In this document: positions 44,187 to 54,446 of the stretch, in pieces
Layout of the letters: every line of letters starts with the position of its first letter
How positions within the stretch are numbered: position 1 is the first letter of the stretch
From: Eublepharis macularius
Taxonomy: Eukaryota > Chordata > Lepidosauria > Squamata > Eublepharidae
Reading direction: 5' to 3'
Assembly: GCF_028583425.1 (NCBI RefSeq)
Contig: NC_072790.1
Location: 12,444,552-12,508,551, forward strand
DNA: 64,000 nt
Made by a program: the position numbers and the translations under genes
Notes under the pieces: generated by a model
Told to the model about the DNA's origin: nothing
What the model saw: only the letters and a program-made list of their open reading frames with translations
Database searches by the model: none

Positions 44187-44255
44187 TGAGGACTTCTGAT
44201 GAAATAATATGGTATGAAACAAGTGTAAATCAGCCGGCCACTTGTCGGGTTCTTA
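44187..44255 (+). ncRNA. Hammerhead ribozyme, complete three-stem fold
   Basis: All invariant residues are present in order. CTGATGA (44196-44202), GAA (44216-44218), then stem III of seven perfect pairs ACAAGTG (44219-44225) with CACTTGT (44239-44245) closing a 13-nt loop. The predicted cleavage site follows C44246. Stem I pairs TGAGGACTT (44187-44195) with GGGTTCTTA (44247-44255), nine contiguous pairs counting four G-U. Stem II is short: ATA (44204-44206) with TAT (44213-44215), with one extra A after the CTGATGA box. It lies about 270 bases after the stop of the Penelope-like ORF. Hammerheads are known in Penelope-like element terminal repeats, so position and fold agree. The weak stem II is the main doubt about activity. 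Confidence 0.8.
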
Positions 44256-44909
44256 ACAGGATTTTTTCCTGACTCTTCTGGATCCACCTGTACCAAAAGA
44301 AAAGAAACAGTGAATATTCAGGCCAGATGGCAGACTCTGGCCCATCCTTTACTAACCAGTGGAAGTTATACATACCTTACTTGGAGCACTTTGTATCCAT
44401 GTGCCTACAAAAAAGCCAAAAACATATATCAATAGGTGCTGGACTTATTTATTTGGACTTTCTGGCTGTTGCCTGTCTCATTGAAGACTTGTGTATATAG
44501 ATGTATTTTTGTATTGGGATATTACCTCTGTTTATTGTGGAATATACTATTTATTGTAATTATATTTATTGAGCACTTGTACACTTTATATAAACATAAC
44601 TAATATTGTTAATTTCAGTTATTTCCCCCCCAAATTGTGGGTTTCCACTCTTTGTTCTAGTTCTTTATTTGGGTAGGCTTGTTTCGTGTGACCACCTGGA
44701 GGCTGACAACACTAGATTCACTTTCAGCATCAGTGAGAAGGGTGGACTATAAAAAACATAATTTAAAATAAATAAATTTTAAAAAGGCTCTCCTGAACTT
44801 CAAACAATATATAGATGTTTGTTGTCAGGCATTATGTCAACACACAGATTTATACCACGAGGGAAATGCTGTCCACCCTCTAAAGAGAATGCCGTGCCTT
44901 TGAGAGAAG

Positions 44910-45213
44910 AGCCCCATGGCGCAGAGTGGTAAGCGGCAGTACTGCAGCCCTAGCTCTGCTCACAAACTGAGTTCGATCCTGGCAGAAGCTGGGTTCAGTT
45001 AGCCAACTCAAGGTTGACTTAGCCTTCCATCCTTGTGAGGTTGGTCAAATGAGTACCCAGTTTCCTGAGGGTAAAGTGTAGATGACTGGGGAAGGCAATG
45101 GCAAACCACCCCGTAACAAAAGTCTGCCAAGAAAATGTTGTGATGCGACATCTTCCCATGGGTCAGTAATGACTCAGTGCTTGCACAGGGGACTACCTTT
45201 ACCTTTACCTTTA
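44910..45213 (+). repeat. Sauria-type tRNA SINE (near complete)
   Basis: GCCCCATGGCGCAGAGTGGTAAGCGGC head, B box GAGTTCGATCC, and tail GTGCTTGCACAGGGGACTACCTTTACCTTTACC. Collinear with 10959-11255. Possible short flanking similarity (TGCCTTTGAGAGAAG versus TGCCCTCAAGAAAT) but no clean duplication. Confidence 0.85.
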
Positions 45214-45433
45214 TGCCCTCAAGAAATCGACAGAGAAAGTTGTCGCAATCTGGTTTGAGGGGTTAACAGAGTTCTTCAAATAGGAAGAGCATGCCAGAAA
45301 CCAAAATGTGATGGACATGAGCTCAGGGTTGAGGTAAATTAACTTGCTCGATAAACTTCATGGTTCCAGAACGCAGAGGAATTATCATTTAGAACCTTTT
45401 CTGCTTAGTGTCCCCATAACACAAGTTTACCTT

Positions 45434-45551
45434 GGGCCAAGCTACACATGACGAATGACACTTGAACGGCAAGTGGATTGAGTGGAGGGCAAGTGAACAG
45501 GTAGAAATACACTTGTCGTTCAAGTGTCATTCGTCATGTGTAGCTTGGCCC
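45434..45551. mobile_element. Foldback element, 3-bp TSD group (GGGCCAAGC short type), copy 3
   Basis: GGGCCAAGCTACACATGACG to CATGTGTAGCTTGGCCC, 118 bp, same length as the 21.8- and 24.2-kb copies. Flanks CTT and CAT differ at one base. Confidence 0.78.
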
Positions 45552-45554
45552 CAT

Positions 45555-46419
45555 GATTCAGGTGACATAAGCATCTTCATGGACGCCAGTAAGAGTCTGT
45601 GGTTGTCTCGCACGGCTATTAAAAACCGTTCACCTGGGAGCCTGGAAAAATGCCTTTCAGTTGCTGAGTTATCTGCAGTAGCCTGCCAGGTGTTCACTTC
45701 CCAGCAAAATCTGCCACTTGAATAGCTCAGAATTCAGCAGTCTTCTCCAAAACCACAAGACAGGCCTAAGGAGGCCCACTGATCACAAAAGGAGTTTGCC
45801 CCGATAGTCCAAGCCAGAATGCTTTTTCCATGCTCTTTTCTCAAACAATTCAGTCCCCTCCACTTCACATTTTAGACTGTTTCTCTGTCATAAAATTATA
45901 TATATTTTAAAGTACAGCTGAAACGTAAACTGAAATATCTGGGGAAACTAATCACATGGGAGGAGGTTTATGTTTTTAAATGGAAAGCAGAAGGGTTTGT
46001 CCCAGAATTTCATGAAGGTGCTGAAAGACATACTTGATTGTTTAATCTGGTTTAATTCTTTAAAAGGAATCATACAATTCTTGTAAAATTTATTACTCCA
46101 CATGGTTTATCATTATGTAAATATTTCACATTACCAGTATATCCTATCCTTTGTTTTCAGTGCTTGAATTACTTCTAATCCCGTAATTATCTTTCTTTGC
46201 TCGATATTTCAACACTAAGCTTGGAGCTATAGAAAAGCTCACTCCCTTGAATTCTCTCTCTTAGTTTTTTGTAAAAAATTCCGAAGCCAGTTGAATTCTC
46301 AAAATTCATCCTGAAGTAGGATGCCTTTGGGAAATGCACCAATAGGATTCAAGAGTCAAACAACCAAATAAGTGCCCTGGCACTTCACAGTTACTGCTCT
46401 TATCTATCTGGGGAAAAGG
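45555..46419. other. No recognised feature
   Basis: Noncoding. Nothing recognised. Confidence 0.4.
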
Positions 46420-46427
46420 ACTGGGAC

Positions 46428-46655
46428 TAGGGTTGCCAGCTCCAAGTTGGGAAATTCCTGGAGATCTGGGTGGTGAAACCTGGAGAAACCTGAAGAAAGT
46501 GGGGTTTGGGAAGGGAAAGACCTTGGCATGGCATAATTCCATAGAATCCACTGCCCAATGTAGCCATTTTCTCCAGGTGAACTGATGTCTGTGGCCTGGA
46601 GACCAGTTGTAATTCCGGGAGATCTCCAGCCACTACCTGGAGGCTGGTAACCCTA
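46428..46655 (+). mobile_element. Nonautonomous hAT element, family D, copy 3
   Basis: TAGGGTTGCCAGCTCC to GGCTGGTAACCCTA with a perfect 8-bp duplication ACTGGGAC (46420-46427 and 46656-46663). Same orientation as the 20510 copy and about 95% alike by eye. Confidence 0.88.
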
Positions 46656-46663
46656 ACTGGGAC

Positions 46664-46862
46664 TCAGTGGTACAGCTCTGTCTGCAGAAGGTCTCAGGTT
46701 CAATCCCCGGTACCCACAGTTGAAAGAACCAGGATCTAAGTGAAGCAAAAGACTTCTACCTGCAACCTTGGAGAACTGCTGCCCGTTAAGAGTAGACCAT
46801 CATGTCCTTGACAGACCAGTCATCTGACTCAATATAAAACATTCTCATGTGTTCATGCACAC
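46664..46862 (+). repeat. tRNA-derived SINE (GACTCAGTGGTA head)
   Basis: GACTCAGTGGTACAGCTCTGTCTGCAGAAGGTCTCAGGTTCAATCCCCGG is a tRNA-like head with A and B boxes. The body AAAAGACTTCTACCTGCAACCTTGGAGAACTGCTGCC..GAGTAGACCATCATG..GACTCAATATAAAACATTCTCATGTGTTC follows. Different from the Sauria-type family. Confidence 0.72.
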
Positions 46863-47275
46863 TGCCCCTATGTATGTGGCATGTTATAGAGTAAAGTAAG
46901 TCACGTTTTTGGTGCTTTCAAACCAGGAATGACTTGGGTGTTGCTTCCAATACATGTTTTCTTAAACATGGTTTCAATACTGCTCTCAAGAACATATGCA
47001 TCATTTAAAAAAGAAAACGAAATAAAAAACATGGCATACTCCAACAGAAATGCAACATCAACAGAGTATTTTCTTTGCCTCTTTCTTTCCCCCAGGATAG
47101 ATGGTATACAAGGAGAGGGAAGGAGAGGGCACGTTCTCCGAAAATCTCTTAAACTGGGCAAATCTCCCCTCCCCGGATGGCATTACCAGATTCCCACTTG
47201 TGAAGATTAACCAGCAAGTACAACTGGATCTTAATCTCTTAATTTTAACCACAAGAACTGCATTTTTAAAAAAGT
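46863..47275. other. No recognised feature
   Basis: Noncoding. Nothing recognised. Confidence 0.4.
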
Positions 47276-47352
47276 TATTTATTTATTTATTTATTTATTT
47301 TATTCGGTTTATACCCTGCCCTCCCCACAGATGGGCTCAGGGTGGCTAAAAA
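47276..47352 (-). repeat. L2-type LINE 3' tail with (ATTT)n
   Basis: Minus strand AGCCACCCTGAGCCCATCTGTGGGGAGGGCAGGGTATAAACCGAATAAAATAAATAAAT is the usual L2 3' end. Only the tail is present. Confidence 0.68.
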
Positions 47353-47527
47353 GTTGATGGTTTTTAAGCCATCAAATCTAGTTTACCCTTTGGTCATCAT
47401 TCACTAAAAGTTATCTAAAACAAAAACAGAACGCATAGCATTTTAACCCTGACAATTGTCTTCTAATTGGCTTCTAGAAAAATTTTCAGCCCCAGCCAAT
47501 TAAAGAATCTGGACGAACACACAGTAA

Positions 47528-47712
47528 TAATGACAACAACAACAACATTTGATTTGTATACTGTCCTTCAGGACAACTTAATGCCCACTCAGAACAGTTT
47601 ACAAAGTATGTCATTATTATCCCCACAAAAACAATCACCCTGCGAGGTGGGTGGTGTTGAAAGAGGTCTGGAAGAGCTGGGACTGTCCCAAAGTCACACA
47701 GCTGAGGAGAGA
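47528..47712 (-). repeat. MIR/CORE-SINE
   Basis: Minus strand CAGCTGTGTGACTTTGGGACAGTCCC core, CCACCCACCTCGCAGGGTGATTG tail and TATACAAATCAAATGTTGTTGTTGTTGTCATTATTA end. The tRNA head is lost. Confidence 0.72.
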
Positions 47713-48399
47713 GTAATAACTCTCAACCCCTGTACTCTGCTTGTGTGGCATATTATAGTTGCTTATAAGGATATCTGTCTCTCTTTTCTCATCTCACCCC
47801 ACTTTCCTGCTGCGCAATTGCCCACACTATGGGCTCTACAAGGACCCTTGTTTTTAACCTGAAATCTGACACAAACATCTGGTCAATGCAATTCTGATGT
47901 TATCAAACCTTACAACCTTCCCAACTCAAGCCACTTGCAGTATCTCCAATTAACTGACTGCCACCACACTGGATCTGACATGGATAGGAGATCCAGCCAG
48001 CTTTTTCACCCAATACTACAGCTCTTGCCCCACGTGGTTTTCCCATGATTCTCAGAACAGGTTTTGAGCGGCCAGTGGATGCCTCCTTCTCTTTCATCAG
48101 CAGACAAGCTGGTTGGATTAAGCCCACTGACTTCTTTGACATTTGAAGAATTGTTAACCAAAGCTCTCTGATCTTTATATGCCTGTTTGAAACATGATCA
48201 TGAGCTTACAATTGAGGAACTTCAGCAAAAATGGAATATGAAATGGAACATACAAACTCAAAAAGGAATCTGGCAGCAAGAAAAACTGTATGTAATGTTC
48301 AACAATGTTATTTAGACGATTAATACGTTTTTGGCAGCGAACAGATGCCTAGTAAATTATTTAAACTGAGGTTAAAAGACTTAACTGGCTGTTGGAGAT
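47713..48399. other. No recognised feature
   Basis: Noncoding, AT-rich. Nothing recognised with confidence. Confidence 0.4.
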
Positions 48400-48445
48400 G
48401 TAAGCACTGCGTAATCCACCTTGGATCTCAGTGAGAAAGGCAGAC
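48400..48445 (+). repeat. L2/CR1-like 3' tail
   Basis: GCACTGCGTAATCCACCTTGGATCTCAGTGAGAAAGGCAGACTATAAAT is a LINE-type 3' end leading straight into the microsatellite. Confidence 0.55.
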
Positions 48446-48538
48446 TATAAATATAAATATAAATATAAATATAAATATAAATATAAATATAAATATAAAT
48501 ATAAATATAAATATAAATATAAATATAAATATAATCTC

Positions 48539-48589
<51 letters not shown>

Positions 48590-48612
48590 ATAATAATAAT
48601 AATAATAATATG
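48446..48612. repeat. Compound microsatellite (ATAAAT)n-(CTA)n-(ATA)n
   Basis: About 15 units of ATAAAT (48446-48534), then 16-17 CTA/ACT units (48540-48588) and about 8 ATA units (to 48612). Confidence 0.92.
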
Positions 48613-49612
48613 CTACAGGTATGTCTGATTATTGTGCCATTTGGGTTAGAAATTAATAGACAAATTACTTTTGAACTAGAACACACACTGGATTCACTTA
48701 GGAGAACGTTAGGGTAGATTCCTTCTTACTGGAACCTCTTGAAAGGACGAAAGGTCTGGAGATTTTGGCAAAAGCTAAATAAATAACTCTTCAAAACTGA
48801 AAAACAACCCTTATATTGAATTACGGATTGAAGCAATGATACGTCTTGCAGTCAAAAAAAGACAAGAAGCAAATGTGAAATATCTTGACATTTGGTCTGA
48901 ATTTGCAAATTTATTTGGATATTAACATATATCCCTTCTTTTGGTCTAAAGACTGTATAATTTATTAATAATGCACAATCTGTTTTTGCTCAGGCCTCTG
49001 TCCTCTACCAAATTTTCTACTGTTTTCTGTTAAATATAATTTCATTTTAATAAACCAAAAAATCTAGACAATGTCATGTAGGTTCCTTTGACGCCTTATG
49101 CTGGCTTGACCCAATTTTCGGGCATGTGCTGAGCATAACTGAGCCCACATTGGCCTGACCCAACAACTGCCAGCAGGACATATTAAAAATGGTGAGCACT
49201 CCCAGAATCCTCAGTTCTCTAATTGTGAAACTTCACACTATGGAATGAGAAGAACATCAATGATGTAATAAAAAGGAATTGATAAGAAATTCCTTACCTT
49301 CCAGGGACAAAGGATTCACTTGAGCGTATTCCCTTTGCTTCCTTGGGCCATGTTGCTTACAAGCTTTCAGGTACTGCTTCACTCGCGATTCCACTGTGTC
49401 TTTTAGCAGCATGCAGACTCCCTGGAACAGAACTCCCTTTCAGAGGGTCTGAATATATTCTACAAGGCCCAGCAGCTTCCCATCAACAAACCAGAACAGA
49501 AGAGAATGGTTTGTCAACACAGAAAATAAACTTTTCTGCAGCCACACATCCCTGCCTGGACCAATGCTGTTCAGGCTACCTGAAGAATCATAAACTTGTA
49601 CACATAAACATG
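48613..49612. other. No recognised feature
   Basis: Noncoding, AT-rich to about 49080, then mixed. Nothing recognised. Confidence 0.4.
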
Positions 49613-49620
49613 TACACAAG

Positions 49621-49891
49621 CAGGGCTTTTTTTCAGTGGGAACACAGTGGAACGGAGTTCCAGCACCTCTTGAATATGGTCACGTGGCTTGGCGGCACGG
49701 AGGGCAATCTAAACTCCACTCTGTCTGGAGATCAGGGGGTGGGGCCACCAGCCATGTGACCGTTTTTGCCAAGGGCGATATAAACTTTAAAAAACTCCCC
49801 CCTTGTTCCAGCTGACCCAAAGTGACATCATTGTGTGGTCCTGAATTCCAACACTGAGTTTTCCACCTCTTTTCCCAGAAAAAAAGCCCTG
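49621..49891 (+). mobile_element. Nonautonomous hAT hairpin element, family A (copy 5, internal deletion)
   Basis: CAGGGCTTTTTTTCAGTGGG to AAAAAAAGCCCTG. 8-bp flanks TACACAAG (49613-49620) and TACAAAAG (49892-49899), one difference. The left arm of the hairpin is deleted between GGTCACGTGGC and TTGGCGGCACGG. Confidence 0.85.
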
Positions 49892-49899
49892 TACAAAAG

Positions 49900-50154
49900 T
49901 ATTACTTTTAAGACTGATTAATCAATTCAAAACATCATATAATGTCAGTTTACAGAAGAATATTTGCAAAAGTGTAAACACAGCTAAGACACTGGAGCTG
50001 CAAAAATTTATTCCGGTGAGGTATCATCTGACATACATTCACAATCTGGATGAACTAATATAGGTTCAGTGTTTTTTCTCTCAGAAAATTATTTGGCCAT
50101 ACCTCTCTTTTATGATTTGAGAACCACAAAGTGTCCTTACTAGAGTCTTGTGTC
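49900..50154. other. No recognised feature
   Basis: Short noncoding interval. Confidence 0.4.
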
Positions 50155-50159
50155 ATAAC

Positions 50160-50625
50160 ATAACACGTCACCTCCAGATTAGACTACTGTAACTCGCTCT
50201 ACGCAGGGCTTCCCTTGGGCTTGATCCGGAAACTGCAGCTGGTTCAGAATGCAGCTGCACAAGTGGTTGCCAGAGCTCCAGTCATGGCACATATAAGACC
50301 CATCCTCCATCAAATGCACTGGTTACCAGTTGAGTACTGGATCCAGTTCAAGGTTCTAGTATTGACCTACAAAGCCCTATGCAGACTGGGCCCAGCATAC
50401 CTTCAGGACCGCCTCTCCCCATATGTTCCTTGGAGGTCACTTAGATCCGCTAATAAGCAGTTGCTGACGGTCCCTGGCCCCAGGGAGGTCCGTCTGGCCT
50501 CTACCAGAGCCAGGGCCTTTTCAGTCCTGGCTCCGACCTGGTGGAACTCTCTGTCTGAGGAAACTAGGGCTCAGCGGGATTTGTTATCCTTCCACCGGGC
50601 CTGCACGATGGAGATGTTCCACTAG
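50160..50625 (+). pseudogene. L2 ORF2 C-terminal fragment
   Basis: Frame with SRLDYCNSLYAGLP just upstream, then IRKLQLVQNAAAQVVARAP, HIRPILHQMHWLPVEYWIQFKVLVLTYKAL, GPAYLQDRLSPY and AFSVLAPTWWNSLSEE. This is the conserved C-terminal region of L2-type reverse transcriptases. It is open through 137 codons from 50215 and ends in a stop, but endonuclease and RT core are absent because of 5' truncation. Confidence 0.85.
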
Positions 50626-50720
50626 GTATTTGGTGGGAGATAGGCTGTCCTCTTGCCAGCCATACCACTGAAGACCATCCACCACCCATGCAGGAGCTCA
50701 TAAAGTGTGACACATACTTA

Positions 50721-51142
50721 CAGGGGTCATTTCGTAGAAAAAAAGCTGGAGGAACTCATTAGCATAACTCATTAGCATATACCATGCCCCTTGACATACC
50801 TGAAGTGTGTCATTAGCATAAGTAATTTGCACATGCCACACCCCCTGACATCATCTATCCTGGCTGTTTTGGACCCAATCCTGGCTGTTCAGGGCCGAAA
50901 TTGGGCCCAAAATGGCAAAAGGGGGCTTAAAATGGTCGAAGAGGGGCCCAAAATGGTCAGGATCGGGCCGCTGCTGAGGAGGAGAGTGATCCAACACCCG
51001 TCAGAGGCCTAATCCGGGCTGTTTTGGCCCAATCCAGCCCAAACTGGCAAAGAGTCAGGTGGGCAGGGCCACCTGTCATGTGACCTCTTTAGGGAACTGC
51101 CAGAACTGCGTTCCTGTATATTCCCCCTCGAAATGAGCCCTG
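50721..51142 (+). mobile_element. Nonautonomous hAT element, family B (copy 2)
   Basis: CAGGGGTCATTTCGTAGAAA to CCCCCTCGAAATGAGCCCTG. 8-bp flanks CATACTTA (50713-50720) and CATTCTTA (51143-51150). Opposite orientation to 950-1398, with which it shares CATTAGCATA repeats and GGGCCCAAAATGG motifs. It lies in an L2 3' UTR. Confidence 0.86.
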
Positions 51143-51313
51143 CATTCTTATATCCGCCATCTGAGAAATTTTATTGCACATGGATAATGTTTTTAAATGT
51201 TTATTTATAATGTTTTTATTGTTTTAAACTGGATGTTATAAATTGTATGTTACACCGCCCTGAGCTCGTCTGACGGGGAAGGCAGTCTAGAAATGTAATA
51301 AACAAACAAACAC

Positions 51314-52064
51314 GGAAATCCATGAGGATGGCAAAGTTGCCACACTTTAGGAGGCAAGAAAAAGAGAAAGATGGAGAGAAAAAATGACACATCTGAAAAC
51401 AATTTTTCAATGGAAGATTAAGTAGTCAAGTGACCACACTATATTTTATATACACAAAAACAATTTTAGGCAGATAATGGTTCCTGAATCTCAAGGTTGG
51501 GTTATATATAAACAAATGCAGCAAAATAGACCTGAACACTCAGGTGTTACAAAACCTTTACGAACATTTCCTATTAAGCCTAATCATCAATTTATTTAGC
51601 TGACAGGCATGCTTTTTTACACCCCCTGGTATACCAGTTCAATCCAAACCACCTTTAGATTCCAACAAATAGATGAATTCTTTTTTGAACAGAGTACAAT
51701 TCTCTAACATTTCACATGAGCCTATCAAGTTATTTACATTACCCTAAGCAAATTGAAAATGAGTTTTTTACAAGACTGTTAGCTGAAATATATAAGGAAA
51801 AGACAACAGGATGAGCAAAGCAGAGGTTTGGGGCAGCTGATTAGACAGCAGTAGCCAACTGGAAGGCAGGCATTACCCCTTTCTTGCAGGCATCCTAAGG
51901 TTGCAAGATGGGGTCTGTGGGGTCAGGACTAGACAAGTGTGCAGCTGCTGACCGGCCAGCGGAGCTCAGGGCAAGAGCAAGTAACAATCACAGGACCTGG
52001 TGCTGGGTACAACTGGACAATGAATAACTCCCCGCCTGCACAGTGTTATTGATTTATTTATCAA
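51314..52064. other. No recognised feature
   Basis: Noncoding. Nothing recognised. Confidence 0.4.
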
Positions 52065-52888
52065 TTAAAATATTTACATCCCTCTTCGCCATCATAGCCC
52101 AAGACAGCTTACAATTTCAAGGTTAAAAAATATACAAAATACAATCAAGTTCCACTAACTTACCTCCCTGAGAAAATGCCTGCAGCTTAAACCCCATTTA
52201 AAGGCCTCACAAATAAAATGTCTAAAAATGGTATTCTCCCCTCCCCTCCTCAAGAAGCTGGTTCCACAAGTTGGGAGCCATTACAGAAAAGGTATAGGTT
52301 CCGGGTAGACATGGGCACAAACTGCATTACGAACGCAAAAAAACACATGAATCGCCGGATCGTCTGTTCGCGAGCGTCCATGGCCAATGAACCAGTGTTC
52401 ATAAGAAGCTCGGCTCGTTGCATTCGTCTGCGGTTCGTGAAGCTGTTCTGCAGTTCGTGGAGCCGTTCTGACCCCCATGAACCCCGAACCACAAGCAGGT
52501 TCATCAGCAGGAAATGTTCATTATGGTTTGTGAGTTCGGGTTCATTGGCGGCAACGAACCACGAACCACAGGTTCGTTATTTGGGGGGGTTCGTGCCCAT
52601 GTCTAGTTCTGGGTGACAGGAAGCAAGATACTTTAAATGGGGGGGGGCAGAACCAGAATGTGGCAACCAGAAGACTGCAGTGGGCACAAGGGGAAAGAGG
52701 CAGTCCTTCACATATGTGGGTCCTTGCTCATGAAGAGCTTTAAAGGTTAAAACCAGCACCTCGGACTAAATCAAAAAGAAACTGGCAGCCAGTGCCACTT
52801 TTTAAAAATAGGAAATACGTGTTGCCACCAGCCAGCCCCTGGAAATCACTGGGCTGCCATGTTCTGAGCCAGTTTTAATTTATACCAC
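52065..52888 (-). mobile_element. L2-type LINE 3' fragment with hAT insertion
   Basis: Minus strand: a frame at 52759-52620 with VLTFKALHEQGPTYVKDCLFPLVP, then beyond the hAT element YTFSVMAPNLWNQLLEEG (about 52305-52230), the same C-terminal motifs as the 50.2-kb copy. The 3' tail is at the left edge (..GGGATGTAAATATTTTAATTGATAAATAAATC). Confidence 0.65.
52306..52605. mobile_element. Nonautonomous hAT element, family C (short copy)
   Basis: TAGACATGGGCACAAACTGC to TTCGTGCCCATGTCTA. 8-bp flanks GTTCCGGG (52298-52305) and GTTCTGGG (52606-52613), one difference. A 300-bp internally deleted relative of the 19.2- and 34.5-kb copies. Confidence 0.88.
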
Positions 52889-52965
52889 GCAATCCTAAAC
52901 AGAGTTATGCTTTTCTAAACCTGTTGAGCTCAAAGGACGAAGAAGAGTCTACTTCTGTTTAGGTA
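52889..52965. repeat. Short palindromic element (GCAATCCTAAACAG..)
   Basis: GCAATCCTAAACAGAGTTATGC..TCTAAACCTGTTGAGCTC followed by its imperfect inverse AAGAGTCTACTTCTGTTTAGG. Noncoding. Confidence 0.45.
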
Positions 52966-53419
52966 ATGTACTGCTAGTTGATTTCATGTAGGATGGGATG
53001 TTTTAAGATTCTTATTTTGCAATATATGACATTTCAAGGAAGATATTATTTACATCCCGTGAATTAATTTGTGAAGAAGGTATGAGAAGCTTTTGGAAAC
53101 AACTGTTTTATAGAAGGTCTTTATCAGATAAACTTTTATTACATAGCGCACCATGGTAATTAAAGAAGTAAGCTCTGAATTACACATTCCTGCGACAGAT
53201 GAGAGAGACAGACTTCTCACCCACCCACCCATTCCTCCTATCTCCCCCACTGGATCTTCCCTGATGATGTTATAATAGTATGGAATTTGGTGGTAAACCG
53301 GGCTTTCCCACCCATGCAGTCTGGCTGTGATCTAAAACAGTCACATGTATTCCTAACATTCTATTTTAACATTCTATTTTAACCCTTTAATAAGAAACCA
53401 CTGACATGTATATAACAAA
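52966..53419. other. No recognised feature
   Basis: Noncoding. Nothing recognised. Confidence 0.4.
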
Positions 53420-53495
53420 TTAAGATTCTGGAATTCTCTCCCCAGGAAGGTTTGTCTGTTCCCTTCTGTCGTCATCTTTCATCAGCAGGTGAACA
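53420..53495 (+). repeat. Possible L2 ORF2 remnant
   Basis: One frame reads RFWNSLPRKVCLFPSVVIF, similar to the WNSLP motif near the L2 C-terminus. Very short. Confidence 0.35.
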
Positions 53496-53499
53496 TGAA

Positions 53500-54146
53500 A
53501 GGTATATGATCCAGCTCCAGGAACTGGCTTTCAAAGCTGGATTTATGCCAATTTGGCACAACCCAGCTTTGCCACTTCCCCAGGTCAGCCTTGAATCAGA
53601 TCCAGGGGCCAAACTCTGCTGGGCCAGATTATCCAGTTGCAGAAGACAGCCATCACAGGCAGCTGCAGCAACAAGCAAGCATGAAGAGATAGAGCTGAGC
53701 CCCACACTGCTGCTGCAGGAAAGGGGCACAGGTCTGGCAGGGCAGGGGAGGAGGGCAGGCAGAATGGGTTCCCATCACATTCTGCCTCTCTCCCCCTGCC
53801 AAGCTCCAAAAGAGCCTTAGCTTGCTGCTGTCAGGTGCCTTTTAAACTCTGTGGCTTGGCGGCAAGCTAGGAATTCTTCAATCTTCATTGTTTCCATAGG
53901 AAACAACAGAGAGTTGGTGGGGGCAGCTTGTTCAGGGGTATAATTCACTTGACATGGGGAGTCTTTAGGGGGCAGTCAGGAGTGGGTTCCCCTGAAACTT
54001 AGTGGAGCTAGCTCAAAAAATGCACCCCCATCTCCTCAGACATTATTCCCCATTAGGGAATAATGGCTGGTTAAATCCAGGATTCTCTAACCCAGATCTG
54101 ACCCAAATTTGACAAATCCTGGATTTAAAAAACAAACACCTGAAAT
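53500..54146. other. No recognised feature
   Basis: A frame at 53452-53820 is open for 122 codons but has no recognisable domain and lies in C-rich sequence. I do not call it a gene. Confidence 0.35.
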
Positions 54147-54270
54147 GTGTGTGTGTGTGTGTGTAGCACCTTAAAGACCAATTAAACACACAGTAGCACC
54201 TTAAAGACCAATTAGATTTCCAGAGTAGAGCTTTCGAGAGTCAGAGCTCCTTCTGTCAGATATAGCTCAT
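54147..54270 (-). repeat. Penelope-type terminal-repeat fragment (second family) with (GT)n
   Basis: Starts with (GT)n (54147-54164). Then minus-strand CTGACAGAAGGAGCTCTGACTCTCGAAAGCTC..TTGGTCTTTAAGGTGCTACTGTG, with the TTGGTCTTTAAGGTGCTAC unit duplicated. The hammerhead-like core is broken by an extra base pair (CTGACAGA). Confidence 0.5.
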
Positions 54271-54284
54271 ACCCTGGACCCAGA

Positions 54285-54446
54285 TGTTTTGTTATTTTAA
54301 TGTTTTTATATGGATTTTAGCTCTGGTTTTAAAGAAGTGTTTTTGTAGGTTGCCAAGGTTTTTTAAAATGCATTTTTTTTAATGTACGTTTTAATTCGTT
54401 AGCTCCCTTGGTGGCAGGACAGAAAGGCAGGGTATAAATTTTGTAA
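54285..54446 (+). repeat. L2-type LINE 3' UTR and tail
   Basis: TTGTTATTTTAATGTTTTTATATGGATTTTAG..TTAGCTCCCTTGGTGGCAGGACAGAAAGGCAGGGTATAAATTTTG is a typical L2 3' end. Confidence 0.55.

Larger units (their letters stand above)
42746..44760 (+). mobile_element. Penelope-like retroelement, 5'-truncated
   Basis: Contains the C-terminal RT and GIY-YIG endonuclease ORF (42796-43920), a 3' untranslated region and a hammerhead ribozyme (44187-44255). The left junction with the CR1 fragment lies around 42746-42790. The right end is uncertain, probably in the AT-rich run ending in AATAAATAAATTTTAAAAAGG near 44760. I see no target duplication. Confidence 0.75.
50155..51313 (+). mobile_element. L2-type LINE 3' part, interrupted by a hAT element
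   Basis: Contains the ORF2 C-terminus (50160-50625), a 3' UTR broken by the hAT insertion at 50721-51142, and the tail GCCCTGAGCTCGTCTGACGGGGAAGGCAGTCTAGAAATGTAATAAACAAACAAAC. Confidence 0.82.

Noticed and set aside
50713..51150. CATTAGCATA repeats as a regulatory octamer-like array
   Set aside because: They are part of the family B hAT element, shared with the copy at 950-1398, so element origin explains them.
53452..53820. A 122-codon frame with an ATG
   Set aside because: No recognised domain, and its first part overlaps an L2-like remnant in another frame.
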